Of a DNA stretch of 17,434 nt, positions 1 through 6,397 are shown piece by piece. Position 1 is the first letter of the stretch. Each line of letters begins with the position of its first letter. The notes under the pieces were generated by a model that saw nothing but the letters and a program-made list of their open reading frames with translations, was not told the DNA's origin and did not search any database. Position numbers and translations under genes: made by a program. The DNA comes from Candidatus Woesearchaeota archaeon. Its GTDB lineage: Archaea; Nanobdellota; Nanobdellia; Woesearchaeales; GW2011-AR9. The stretch spans positions 1-17,434 of the forward strand of contig JAGVYX010000039.1 in assembly GCA_018303045.1 (NCBI GenBank), read 5' to 3'.

Positions 1-51
1 CAATTTAAAACAGACAAATTATTCATCTATGTCCAGGAAGGTTTAATATGA
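1..51 (+). CDS. C-terminal end of an upstream protein (partial)
   Basis: An open frame enters from the left edge and reads QFKTDKLFIYVQEGLI before a TGA at 49-51. The stop overlaps the next start as ATGA, the arrangement expected for genes in one operon. The GGAAGG at 36-41 inside this coding end serves as ribosome binding site for the next gene. Too little remains to name a family. The neighbours suggest another pilin-like or membrane-anchored protein, but that is inference. Confidence 0.6.
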   Translation, partial: QFKTDKLFIYVQEGLI

Positions 52-89
52 ATCAAAGAACCTCTAATATGAATCAGAGAACTTCTAAA
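48..89 (+). repeat. 21-bp imperfect tandem duplication of a gene start
   Basis: Positions 48-68 and 69-89 match at 18 of 21 bases and encode MNQRTSN then MNQRTSK. The duplication doubles the start codon and lengthens the cytoplasmic leader by seven residues without breaking the frame. Confidence 0.8.
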
Positions 90-404
90 GTTAAGCGAAA
101 CTTGCTCCTGAACAAGAAAGGCGCCGGCCCCATAGAAGGCTGGCTGGATTATCTGCTGTTATTTGTTATTGGCTTGTTTGGCTTTATCTTTTTGTTTACA
201 TTTTTGTCTTTCAGCTTATTGTTTCGCAGCGAGGTTACCATTAAAACTACCGAAAGTATTCAAGCCTCTGATAATTTGATTAACCAGCAAAAAGGAGCGT
301 TGGCTGAAGGAGAACCTGTTGATGTTCCTAAATTAAGAAGAAACGTTAACTATATTAATACATACAAGCAGCCGCCGGAAGAGATAGGTTTACAATCAAT
401 ATGA
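48..404 (+). CDS. Small pilin-like membrane protein with class III signal peptide
   Basis: A 118-residue protein with one long hydrophobic segment at about residues 33-60. Just before it is NKKG-AGPIE: if the archaeal prepilin peptidase cuts after Gly25, Glu30 falls at mature position +5, the position conserved in type IV pilins and archaellins. The leader is long and basic. The remainder is polar and probably faces outside. The start at 48 is supported by the ATGA overlap with the upstream gene and by GGAAGG seven bases before it. A second ATG at 69 is possible because the first 21 bases are tandemly repeated. Specific function is unknown; a minor pilin or an assembly component would fit. 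Confidence 0.7.
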   Translation: MNQRTSNMNQRTSKVKRNLLLNKKGAGPIEGWLDYLLLFVIGLFGFIFLFTFLSFSLLFRSEVTIKTTESIQASDNLINQQKGALAEGEPVDVPKLRRNVNYINTYKQPPEEIGLQSI

Positions 405-461
405 ATGCAATTAACAGGAATACAATTAATATGAATAATGAATAAGAAGGGCTTCAATTAA
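401..461 (+). other. Overlapping mini-ORFs and a decayed MNKKG start
   Basis: Between the two pilin-like genes, a 14-codon ORF starts at 401 in an ATGA overlap and stops at 443-445. A second mini-ORF at 438-461 reads MNKKGFN and stops two bases before the real start at 463, whose product begins MNKKGLF. The motif CAATTAA followed by ATGAAT recurs here. This looks like a duplicated start region of the downstream gene, like the duplication at 48-89. It could also act in translational relay from stop to restart, which is speculative. Confidence 0.5.
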
Positions 462-462
462 C

Positions 463-1188
463 ATGAATAAGAAAGGCCTGTTTTTTCACTTGATTATGTT
501 CGGGATTTTGTTAGCCGTGGGCATTTTTTTAATAGCCACTAAAAGCTACACTGTTCAGCAGGAGCCGGCAGGCTTGTGGCATCTGGATTTAATGGCTAAA
601 ACTTTGCAGCCGGCGGAGATTGATTTGTTAGAGTTAGACCAAAAGGCTCGTGATGCCGGCTGGGAAGTTGTGTTATTGTTAGCTAAACAGGGGGGATTCT
701 CTGAAAATTCCCCGTGCGGGCAGATTGCCGGCAGAAATATTTGGAATAATGGAGATAAATGGTGCATCCCCGTCGTTAAAGAAGTAGCCAGCCAATTGAT
801 TGGCGCCAGAATTATCCAGAAGGAGATAACTTTTAGTGAAGAAGTAATGCGGGGAGTTGGCGAAAATAAAATTATTGAAGTTCCGGGAAATAAAATTCAA
901 AAGTATGAATATTTGACTAATGCGGCTGTTGATTTGGATTATTCATTTGATGAATACGCTCAGCTGGAGCAGGAAGCCAGAGAATTAGTTAAAGAATGTA
1001 CAGATTCTACAGAATTAGACCAGTGTGTTAATGAAAATAAATTAAGCCACTGGCAGTTATGCAAAGAGGGAATTATTAGTGGCGCAGCTGCATTTTGTGT
1101 TAATAGCCCGGGCAATTATCTAATCAAAGGCCGGCCGGTAATTTATGAGCTGGGGTTGAGATTTGGTTCAGAGGGTTTAATTAGTTGA
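463..1188 (+). CDS. Membrane-anchored extracellular protein with NKKG leader
   Basis: A 241-residue protein beginning MNKKG and followed at once by a hydrophobic helix (about residues 6-27), as in archaeal class III signal peptide proteins. The residue five after the candidate cleavage point is not Glu, so processing as a true pilin is uncertain and it may stay as an N-terminal anchor. The remaining 210 residues form a polar domain with Cys84, Cys101 and a later group of cysteines (CTD, QCVN, LCKE, FCVN), which suggests disulfide bonds outside the cell. It is the last gene of the operon entering from the left. I do not recognise the family. Confidence 0.7.
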   Translation: MNKKGLFFHLIMFGILLAVGIFLIATKSYTVQQEPAGLWHLDLMAKTLQPAEIDLLELDQKARDAGWEVVLLLAKQGGFSENSPCGQIAGRNIWNNGDKWCIPVVKEVASQLIGARIIQKEITFSEEVMRGVGENKIIEVPGNKIQKYEYLTNAAVDLDYSFDEYAQLEQEARELVKECTDSTELDQCVNENKLSHWQLCKEGIISGAAAFCVNSPGNYLIKGRPVIYELGLRFGSEGLIS

Positions 1189-1193
1189 GAATA

Positions 1194-1493
1194 GGCTCTG
1201 TAGAAAATCTCACTCCGTTCGGTAGCCATCAGACTCAGCACTGGTTTTTATAGGCCAATAGCTGACGTTCCCCGTAACTTTCCATAGGAAAGTCACGAAC
1301 GGAACGAAGTGAAGTGACTAGAGGGACAAGCCCCTAGTCAGATGGATATCACCAAGCTAAGGTGCTTCGTATAGAGAAATGCGTTAATTGGTGTAAAATA
1401 ATAACACCTTTCTATTATATCCCTTTGCTAAATTAATACACTAAATAACACAAAGGCCTATAGATTGATGGCTACTATATTTTCTACAGAGCC
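1194..1493. mobile_element. 300-bp MITE-like element with terminal inverted repeats
   Basis: The left end GGCTCTGTAGAAAAT (1194-1208) is the exact reverse complement of 1479-1493. Further in, TAGCCATCA (1223-1231) matches TGATGGCTA (1466-1474), and ATAGGCC (1250-1256) matches GGCCTAT (1455-1461). There is no convincing ORF inside. The interior is rich in hairpins: ACTTTCC-ATA-GGAAAGT, enclosed by CGTTCC/GGAACG; TGACTAG paired with CTAGTCA around AGGG/CCC; and GGTGT/ACACC. I see no clear target-site duplication. A nearly identical right end occurs again at 8007-8032, which supports a dispersed element rather than a chance palindrome. The family is not identified. Confidence 0.7.
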
Positions 1494-1508
1494 CTATCAA
1501 TCGTAAAC

Positions 1509-1517
1509 TTTAAATAA
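1509..1517 (+). promoter_or_regulatory. TATA box for the gene at 1541
   Basis: TTTAAATAA is centred about 28 nt before the ATG at 1541. That is the archaeal distance from TATA box to transcription start, so the mRNA is probably leaderless; no Shine-Dalgarno sequence precedes the ATG. Confidence 0.55.
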
Positions 1518-1540
1518 GAGCAATCTATTATTATTAGTAT

Positions 1541-1990
1541 ATGGACAAAAAAAGATCAGTGTTTATAACGATAATGTGTATATTATTATTAGTAATAACT
1601 GTTGGTTTATTCTCAACATGGGGTTATCAATGGGTTAATTATTTATTAGCTAAGTCTTTTAATGTGGAAACTCAAAGCAGTATATATGATCTGTTTATTG
1701 GTCTTATAGCCATGATTTCAAGCGTCATAGTTTTCATTGGAGTTATATCTGTTTGGCAAATGAAATCATCTGCTTTAAAACTAATGTTATATGGTTCAAT
1801 TGGATTTTTGATTAAAAATGTATTGGATATTATTAATGATGTTAATCCGCTACTGAAATTAGCAGAAATTAGTTCTTCAGATATTACGGACGCTTCTTGG
1901 GCCATCGGAAGTGATTTATTTCAAATGGCATTTTGGATATTTATAATAATCCTTTTTTCTAGGCAATCATTTAAAGAACAACTTTCTTAA
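1541..1990 (+). CDS. Four-helix membrane protein, unknown function
   Basis: A 149-residue protein with four hydrophobic segments at about residues 8-29, 47-71, 78-98 and 118-140, a basic N-terminus (MDKKR) and a short polar tail. The third loop is acidic (EISSSDITD). No catalytic motif is visible and the family is not recognised. It stands alone between a MITE-like element and a large inverted repeat, with its own TATA box. It is very AT-rich and uses many ATA and ATT codons compared with the repair and ppsA genes, which hints at acquisition or relaxed selection. Confidence 0.6.
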   Translation: MDKKRSVFITIMCILLLVITVGLFSTWGYQWVNYLLAKSFNVETQSSIYDLFIGLIAMISSVIVFIGVISVWQMKSSALKLMLYGSIGFLIKNVLDIINDVNPLLKLAEISSSDITDASWAIGSDLFQMAFWIFIIILFSRQSFKEQLS

Positions 1991-2029
1991 ATTCTTTCTG
2001 AAATAGGCTCTTAACCAAAAAAATTTGGC

Positions 2030-2105
2030 AGTGTTAATATCTGACTGATTCCTTAGTTAGTTATAATCTTAAATAAATAGTTTTTATCAGTCAAAGGATT
2101 ACACT
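2030..2105. repeat. Imperfect inverted repeat before the gene at 2142
   Basis: GACTGAT at 2043-2049 is the reverse complement of ATCAGTC at 2086-2092. Outside this, AGTGTTAAT (2030-2038) pairs with ATTACACT (2098-2105) with one bulged base. The right arm ends just upstream of the TATA box of the next gene, so an operator is possible, as is the remnant of an element. Confidence 0.45.
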
Positions 2106-2113
2106 ATCAAAAA

Positions 2114-2122
2114 TTTATAGTT
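2114..2122 (+). promoter_or_regulatory. TATA-like box for the gene at 2142
   Basis: TTTATAGTT is centred about 24 nt before the ATG at 2142. This favours that ATG, read as a leaderless start, over the in-frame TTG at 2133. Confidence 0.4.
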
Positions 2123-2141
2123 TAAAGTTCTATTGAAAATT

Positions 2142-2561
2142 ATGAGCCAAGAAGTTACACAACAATTAGAAGCGATTCGAGAACAGTTAAGAAACGAGAT
2201 CATGGGGGTTTTTAGCGATATCGCCGTATTTGATTCAAGAAATAAAGAAACTACTTTATTTCTGAACAGAAAAGAAATCGTTGTTTCTTTTCTTGATTTA
2301 AGAAAATTTGATCAATTTAGGGAAGAAATCGGCGCTATCTGTTTGGGGATTCCGGTAACCTTAAGCTATTTTGAAAAAGCTTGTTTTCAGCTGGAGACTT
2401 ATTGGAAATCCTTCCGGGAAAAATTGGAAGCGGAATTACCAAAACAAGCCTCTGCTGTTGTTCGTCATTGGTTTGCCCGGTATGATCAAATTAAAGACCA
2501 AATTTCGGCTTTAATCTCTCAGGTTAAGGAGAAATATTTGATAGAGAACTTTGAAAAATAG
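2142..2561 (+). CDS. Orphan helical protein, unknown function
   Basis: A soluble, probably largely helical protein of 139 residues starting MSQEV. It is rich in Glu, Lys, Gln and Arg, with possible coiled-coil stretches at both ends (EAIREQLRNEI near the start and QIKDQISALISQVKEK near the end). A central segment (ETTLFLNRKEIVVSF) may be beta. No family is recognised. Its last codons (IENFEK and stop) lie within a 60-bp repeat that recurs at 7857 without the rest of the gene, so either the repeat supplied the end of this gene or a second gene copy has eroded to its tail. Confidence 0.6.
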   Translation: MSQEVTQQLEAIREQLRNEIMGVFSDIAVFDSRNKETTLFLNRKEIVVSFLDLRKFDQFREEIGAICLGIPVTLSYFEKACFQLETYWKSFREKLEAELPKQASAVVRHWFARYDQIKDQISALISQVKEKYLIENFEK

Positions 2562-2605
2562 AGATTTTGTTAATTTTTTGATCTGTTACTGACAAAATCT
2601 CGACT
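2541..2605 (+). repeat. 65-bp dispersed repeat, copy 1, with hairpin
   Basis: Positions 2541-2605 match 7857-7922 with six differences, one of them an inserted G. The repeat starts inside the coding end of the preceding gene. It contains a perfect 10-bp inverted repeat, GAGATTTTGT (2561-2570) with ACAAAATCTC (2592-2601), around a 21-base loop holding a run of six T. The left arm begins at the last base of the stop codon. Confidence 0.8.
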
Positions 2606-2638
2606 ATTTCACAGTCTCTTAGAGAATTTTGTCGATAA

Positions 2639-2971
2639 ACGATAGTTTATGCAACCAAATTTACTTATAGCGGGGGATTAAGCGGGCATTCAGCTAAAGT
2701 TTTTATTGTAAATAAAAAGGGATTAATTGGTTCCAGCAGATATTTTGGAGACGACCTGATAGTATTGGTTTCCATTTCTGTGCCAGAACAGCTGCGAATT
2801 CCGGTAATTGAGCATGAAATTGCCGAGATAAATTATCTGCAGTCGCAGGGCGGCACGGTTAAAAAAGCTCGTCAGTCGGCGGGAGTTCCTGCCGGCTTGA
2901 AAAAAGCCCAGAAATTAGGGGTTTTGAAAGAATTTTTAGAATTTGAACAAAATTTTGGAAATAAAATTTAA
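2639..2971 (+). pseudogene. 5'-truncated gene fragment
   Basis: The frame is open from just after a TAA at 2636-2638 to the stop at 2969-2971 and reads as convincing protein from the start (TIVYATKFTYSGGLSGHSAK), but no ATG or GTG lies near its beginning. The only early start in frame is a TTG at 2765, which would drop about 40 coherent residues. The fragment lies 34 bases after the 2541-2605 repeat, so its 5' end was probably lost in a rearrangement there. The C-terminal half has an IEHEIAEI motif and basic helices (VKKARQSAG, LKKAQKLGV). I do not recognise the family. If translated from TTG at 2765 it would be a 68-residue protein. Confidence 0.6.
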
Positions 2972-2995
2972 AATAAAATTTATTCCGGGCGGTGT

Positions 2996-3376
2996 TTATT
3001 TAACTACCAGCTGTCCTTTCATTCCGCTATGGCCGCTGCCGCAGACTACCGAACAGTAAAAGGGGAACGTTCCGGATTTGTCAGCAACAAATTCAACGGT
3101 TGCCGTCTTTCCAGGCTCCAGATTTTGGGTTACCCCAAATTCATTGATGGAAAAGCCATGAGTTACATCAACGCTGGTTATTTTCAGCTTGACTCTGTCG
3201 CCTTTATTTACTGTAATAACGTTTGGTTCAAAACTAAACTGTTTTGCGGTTATTTCAAATTCTTTAATTTCTCCAGTTGGAGCTGTCGTGGCCGGCGGTG
3301 TCGTTCGCTGTCCAGTGCATCCACTGACGACCAGAGCCAGCATTAGCAATAATATAATACACAATATTTTTTTCAT
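2996..3376 (-). CDS. Lipoprotein cupredoxin with CuA motif (cytochrome oxidase subunit II-like)
   Basis: A 126-residue secreted lipoprotein. A hydrophobic leader ends in the lipobox VSGC (Cys20), followed by a Thr/Pro linker and a cupredoxin beta-barrel from about residue 36. The binuclear copper CuA motif C-x3-C-x3-H-x2-M is complete (Cys108, Cys112, His116, Met119), with the upstream ligand His73 in THGF. It should accept or pass single electrons on the outer face of the membrane. The length equals the CuA domain alone, without the two helices of true oxidase subunit II. It is the last gene of the minus-strand redox operon, preceded by a strong Shine-Dalgarno (GGAGGT). No catalytic oxidase or N2O reductase subunit lies in the window, so its partner is unknown. 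Confidence 0.85.
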   Translation of the reverse strand: MKKILCIILLLMLALVVSGCTGQRTTPPATTAPTGEIKEFEITAKQFSFEPNVITVNKGDRVKLKITSVDVTHGFSINEFGVTQNLEPGKTATVEFVADKSGTFPFYCSVVCGSGHSGMKGQLVVK

Positions 3377-3395
3377 TTTTTACCTCCTATCTAAT

Positions 3396-3536
3396 TTAAA
3401 TTCCCATGCTCTTTTTTGCTTCGGGTTTGCTGGTTTCCACATAAGCATTTTTAACCCCGCAGGTTGGGCAGACTTCCGGTCCGGCATTTCCATAGTGGAT
3501 GTCTCCGCAAATTTTGCATTTCCAAAACTTTTTCAT
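3396..3536 (-). CDS. Rubredoxin-like small iron protein
   Basis: A 46-residue ORF beginning MKKFWKCKIC. It has two knuckles, Cys7-x2-Cys10-Gly and Pro-x2-Cys23-Pro-x-Cys26, spaced as in the rubredoxin domain of rubrerythrins (C-x2-C-x12-C-x2-C), which binds one iron and carries single electrons. The remaining 20 residues are a charged tail. It lies 19 bp after the two-helix membrane protein and 19 bp before the CuA protein on the same strand, consistent with one transcript. The aromatic residues and the Tyr after the first knuckle fit rubredoxin. A bare structural zinc ribbon is the alternative. Confidence 0.75.
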   Translation of the reverse strand: MKKFWKCKICGDIHYGNAGPEVCPTCGVKNAYVETSKPEAKKSMGI

Positions 3537-3555
3537 GCTGTCACCTTAATTTTGT

Positions 3556-3795
3556 TTAAAATACAATCCCATAAGCTTGAAATAAAACATGCAATATAAA
3601 ATGAATAATCACCAGCGCAATAAGGATCTTTCTGGTATAGGGATGGAATTTTACTAATTTATCCCGGTATTTTTTAAGCGGCCCCCAATTTAAGCTATTA
3701 TACCACCAGCAGGTGGACAAGTCTATAAAAAAAATTAGAGTTAAGACTGCAGCAGCCCAAAACATCAAATCCAGACCAAGGATTAGTGTTGCCAT
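3556..3795 (-). CDS. Small two-helix membrane protein in redox operon
   Basis: A 79-residue protein with hydrophobic helices at about residues 4-25 and 56-77, separated by a basic amphipathic loop (LKKYRDKLVKFHPYTRK). The second helix contains two histidines (IIHFILH) and the loop a third, which could hold heme or a metal inside the membrane; this is inference. A CWW motif follows helix 1. It sits 12 bp after the flavoprotein gene and before the rubredoxin-like gene. I do not recognise the family; a membrane electron-transfer subunit fits the context. Confidence 0.6.
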   Translation of the reverse strand: MATLILGLDLMFWAAAVLTLIFFIDLSTCWWYNSLNWGPLKKYRDKLVKFHPYTRKILIALVIIHFILHVLFQAYGIVF

Positions 3796-3807
3796 TTTTT
3801 GTTTGTA

Positions 3808-4725
3808 TTAATTAGCATGCGCATCGTATTCCCAGAACCATTGTGGATTTTGTTTTACTATTTTGATGGTATTAAAAACATTTTTTGCCAGCAATTGCGC
3901 TTCTTCGGCATATTCGTTGGTTTCTAATTTTTTCTTGTCGGCATGAGTGCTGTTTAAGATGTTGCCCATAGCGTACATGTTAGAAAAGGGCGGGAAGATC
4001 ATTCCAAAATGGTTTAAAGTCATGAACAGAGAGGAAATGGTCATGGCCGCGCCGGCTTCATGTCCGCTTACAATAATGCCGGCGACTTTTCCAGTAAATC
4101 TTCTCAGGAACCCTGAACCTAACACTTGGTCGCTGGCAGTTAATTCTATAAATTTAGTGTGTTTGATATTCAGTTCCCTGTTTTTAGCTTCGTGGGGATT
4201 AGCCGGGCTTAAGCTCCCATCCATACTGATGAGCCGGTCAATAAATAAGCTCATCAAAGAAGAGATCTTAAAGTTATGTATCGGGGTGGCAAAAATTATA
4301 CCCTCGCTCTGCAGGACTTTTCCATATAATTTGTTGGTCATGTCGTCTCCATACTTGCCTAAGGGATAACAAGAACAAGGAAAATGGCATTGCGTATTGG
4401 TAGTAGAGTAGCAGCCTTTGCAAGGCTGTATGTTGTTGTCTCTTAGCCTTAAAATTTCTGTTTTGGCGCCCAGTTCTCTGGCTTTTTTCAGGGCAGCTTC
4501 CAGGAGCCATTCGGTGGTGGAATGTTCCTGCGGGCAATCATTAACCCTCCTCATGCTTCCGCTGATTCCTAAAATAGTTATTTGTTTGGAGAAAAATCTT
4601 TTTTTATAAGCTTCTGCTTCGCGAAGAGCTTTTTTTTGCGCTGCCTTAAACAACTCTAGCTCTTCTTGGCTGCAGTTAATTTTAGGTATTAATTCTTGGT
4701 CTGAATAAGGAAGATTATAGTTCAT
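3808..4725 (-). CDS. Flavodoxin-fold NAD(P)H:FMN reductase, iron-sulfur flavoprotein-like
   Basis: A 305-residue protein. After a 45-residue helical extension comes a flavodoxin-like fold, ITILGISGSMRR (about 49-60), typical of the FMN phosphate loop in the NADPH-dependent FMN reductase family. The core continues with IIFATPIHNFKISSLMSLFIDRL, the usual flavin-binding strand and helix. Between them is a compact cysteine group, CKGC (102-105) then Cys113, Cys117 and Cys119, as in iron-sulfur flavoproteins that hold a [4Fe-4S] cluster near FMN. It should take electrons from a pyridine nucleotide or ferredoxin and pass them on. First gene of the minus-strand operon that continues with the membrane, rubredoxin-like and CuA proteins. 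The N-terminal extension is unusual. Confidence 0.8.
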   Translation of the reverse strand: MNYNLPYSDQELIPKINCSQEELELFKAAQKKALREAEAYKKRFFSKQITILGISGSMRRVNDCPQEHSTTEWLLEAALKKARELGAKTEILRLRDNNIQPCKGCYSTTNTQCHFPCSCYPLGKYGDDMTNKLYGKVLQSEGIIFATPIHNFKISSLMSLFIDRLISMDGSLSPANPHEAKNRELNIKHTKFIELTASDQVLGSGFLRRFTGKVAGIIVSGHEAGAAMTISSLFMTLNHFGMIFPPFSNMYAMGNILNSTHADKKKLETNEYAEEAQLLAKNVFNTIKIVKQNPQWFWEYDAHAN

Positions 4726-4874
4726 TTGTTGGCTAAGCGTAAAACTACTTTATTCCGAGCTTATTATTTTTTAAGGGAATTTTTTATCTTTATTAATGTT
4801 CTGGTTATGTTGAGTTTTAAGAATTGAATATAGCTAGGTCAAACTCACTTGTATAGCTTTCAAAATACAAATGG

Positions 4875-4883
4875 TTATAAATT
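4875..4883 (+). promoter_or_regulatory. TATA box of the RPA operon
   Basis: TTATAAATT is centred about 26 nt before the ATG at 4905, which suggests a leaderless transcript. The divergent redox operon starts at 4725, so 4726-4904 serves as a shared AT-rich promoter region. Confidence 0.55.
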
Positions 4884-4904
4884 ATTTTCATTCCTCTTTA
4901 GCTT

Positions 4905-5870
4905 ATGTATAAAATACCCTTAGATGAAGTTAAGGAAAAGATTATTACTGCTGGCAGTATTAATTCTAATGAATTAGACCAAAAAATCCACGCTAAAATT
5001 AATGAGTTATCAGGGCTGGTCAGCGAAGAAGGAGCAGCCCATATCATTGCCAATGAGTTAGGCATTAATTTAACCTCCAGTTCGCAGGAAAGAATGAAAA
5101 TTAGAGAGTTGTATTCAGGAATGAGAAGCGTTTCTACTGCGGGAAAAGTGTTGAAAAAATTTGAGGTCAGGGAATTTAACAAGAATGGAAGAGCAGGCAA
5201 GGTATGTTCTATAATTATTGGTGATGAAACTGAGACTGTCCGAGTGGTGTTCTGGAACGACCAGGTGGAAAGCCTGTCGGGCATTAAGGAACAAGATTTA
5301 ATTGTCTTAAAAGATGCTTATGTCAAAGACAATAATGGGGGAAAAGAGCTGCATTTGGGCGATAGGGGCAGCATGGAGATTAACCCGGCTGGCCTGGTTA
5401 TCGCTGCAGTTAGAGAGCCTCTGGCGCAAAAAGACTATGCGCGAAAAGAAATCGGCAAGTTGCAAACTGACGAACAGAATGTTGAATTAATGGGGACGGT
5501 GGTTCAAGTATTTGATCCGCGCTTTTTTTTGGTTCATCCGGAAACCGGCCGGAAACTGCGGGATGGCGAAAATATTCAGCCGGCGCTGTCCTATGTTATG
5601 AACTTGGTATTAGATGATGGCACGGGAAATATCCGCTGCGTTTTTTGGAAAAATCAAGCCAACCATCTGCTAGCTAAATCAGAGGAGGAAATGGCTCAGT
5701 TTAAGGATGGCGCAGTTGGTTTTGATGATGTTAAGACGGAATTATTGGGCGAACAGCTGAAATTGCGCGGCCGTGTTAAGAAAAATGATATGTTTGAACG
5801 CTTAGAGTTTAACGTTCAATTTGTGGAAAAAGCCGATCCTAAAGAAGAATTGGCCCGAATAGAAAAATGA
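4905..5870 (+). CDS. rpa: RPA-like single-stranded DNA-binding protein
   Basis: A 321-residue archaeal replication protein A subunit. The N-terminal helical domain (about 1-65) includes INELSGLVSEEGAAHIIANELGI, the hallmark of archaeal RPA. It is followed by an OB fold at about 70-165 (VSTAGKVLKKFEVREF, then VRVVFWNDQ) and a second at about 185-310 (NVELMGTVVQVFDPRFF, then IRCVFWKNQ). The repeated VFW strand is typical of paired OB folds. No C-terminal zinc finger is present. It coats ssDNA in replication, repair and recombination with RadA. First gene of an operon, with an ATGA overlap to the deaminase gene. Confidence 0.85.
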   Translation: MYKIPLDEVKEKIITAGSINSNELDQKIHAKINELSGLVSEEGAAHIIANELGINLTSSSQERMKIRELYSGMRSVSTAGKVLKKFEVREFNKNGRAGKVCSIIIGDETETVRVVFWNDQVESLSGIKEQDLIVLKDAYVKDNNGGKELHLGDRGSMEINPAGLVIAAVREPLAQKDYARKEIGKLQTDEQNVELMGTVVQVFDPRFFLVHPETGRKLRDGENIQPALSYVMNLVLDDGTGNIRCVFWKNQANHLLAKSEEEMAQFKDGAVGFDDVKTELLGEQLKLRGRVKKNDMFERLEFNVQFVEKADPKEELARIEK

Positions 5871-6397
5871 GTTTGGGCCAGCGATTAGAATCAATTGAGG
5901 GCGAACAGCAGCGGTTAAATTTAGTTAAAACTTATAATTATGCCCGGCTTCTCAGCCAGGATCCGGCAACCAACACCGGAGCTTTGATTGTGTCAGCTGA
6001 TTTCATTAAAGAGATTACGTTTGGGGTTAATTCCTTTCCTTCAGGTGTAGAAGTTACTGATGAACTGCTGGCAGACAAGACTTGGAAGTATGAAAATATT
6101 ATTCATGCGGAGCAAGCCGCCATTTTTACCGCAGCTTATCTGGGAAAAGCCACTAAAGGAGCGGCAATTTACGCGCCTTGGCTGTCTTGCGCTCCCTGCG
6201 CTAAAGCAATAATCGCTTCAGGCATCAAAACGGTGATTGGACATCAGCAGTTGATTCAGCAAATTCCTGAACGATGGCAGGAATCTATCGGTTCTGCGTT
6301 AAAGATGTTAGAAAAGGCTAAAGTCCAGGTTCGGATGTATAACGGAACAGTTGGCGCTGATCCAATAATGTTTAATGGCGCGGAATATCGCCCATGA
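5867..6397 (+). CDS. dCMP/cytidine deaminase-like zinc enzyme
   Basis: A 176-residue protein of the cytidine/deoxycytidylate deaminase fold. The zinc signature is complete: His80-Ala-Glu82 (IIHAEQAAI) and PWLSCAPC with Cys108 and Cys111. Glu82 would be the proton shuttle. The long N-terminal part (YARLLSQDPATNTGALIV, then FGVNSFP) resembles dCMP deaminases, which make dUMP for thymidylate synthesis. Substrate cannot be fixed from sequence: dCMP, a modified nucleotide, or a base inside nucleic acid remain possible. Start and end both overlap neighbours as ATGA, so it is tightly coupled to RPA and to the nuclease. Confidence 0.8.
   Translation: MSLGQRLESIEGEQQRLNLVKTYNYARLLSQDPATNTGALIVSADFIKEITFGVNSFPSGVEVTDELLADKTWKYENIIHAEQAAIFTAAYLGKATKGAAIYAPWLSCAPCAKAIIASGIKTVIGHQQLIQQIPERWQESIGSALKMLEKAKVQVRMYNGTVGADPIMFNGAEYRP

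Noticed and set aside
1260..1360. RNase P or SRP RNA gene suggested by GGAAAGTC and stable hairpins
   Set aside because: The other conserved blocks of those RNAs are not visible, and the terminal inverted repeats with a second copy at 8007 explain the region better.
3029..3599. Plus-strand open frames across the CuA and rubredoxin-like genes
   Set aside because: They are antisense shadows; the minus-strand products have complete metal-binding motifs and good ribosome binding sites.
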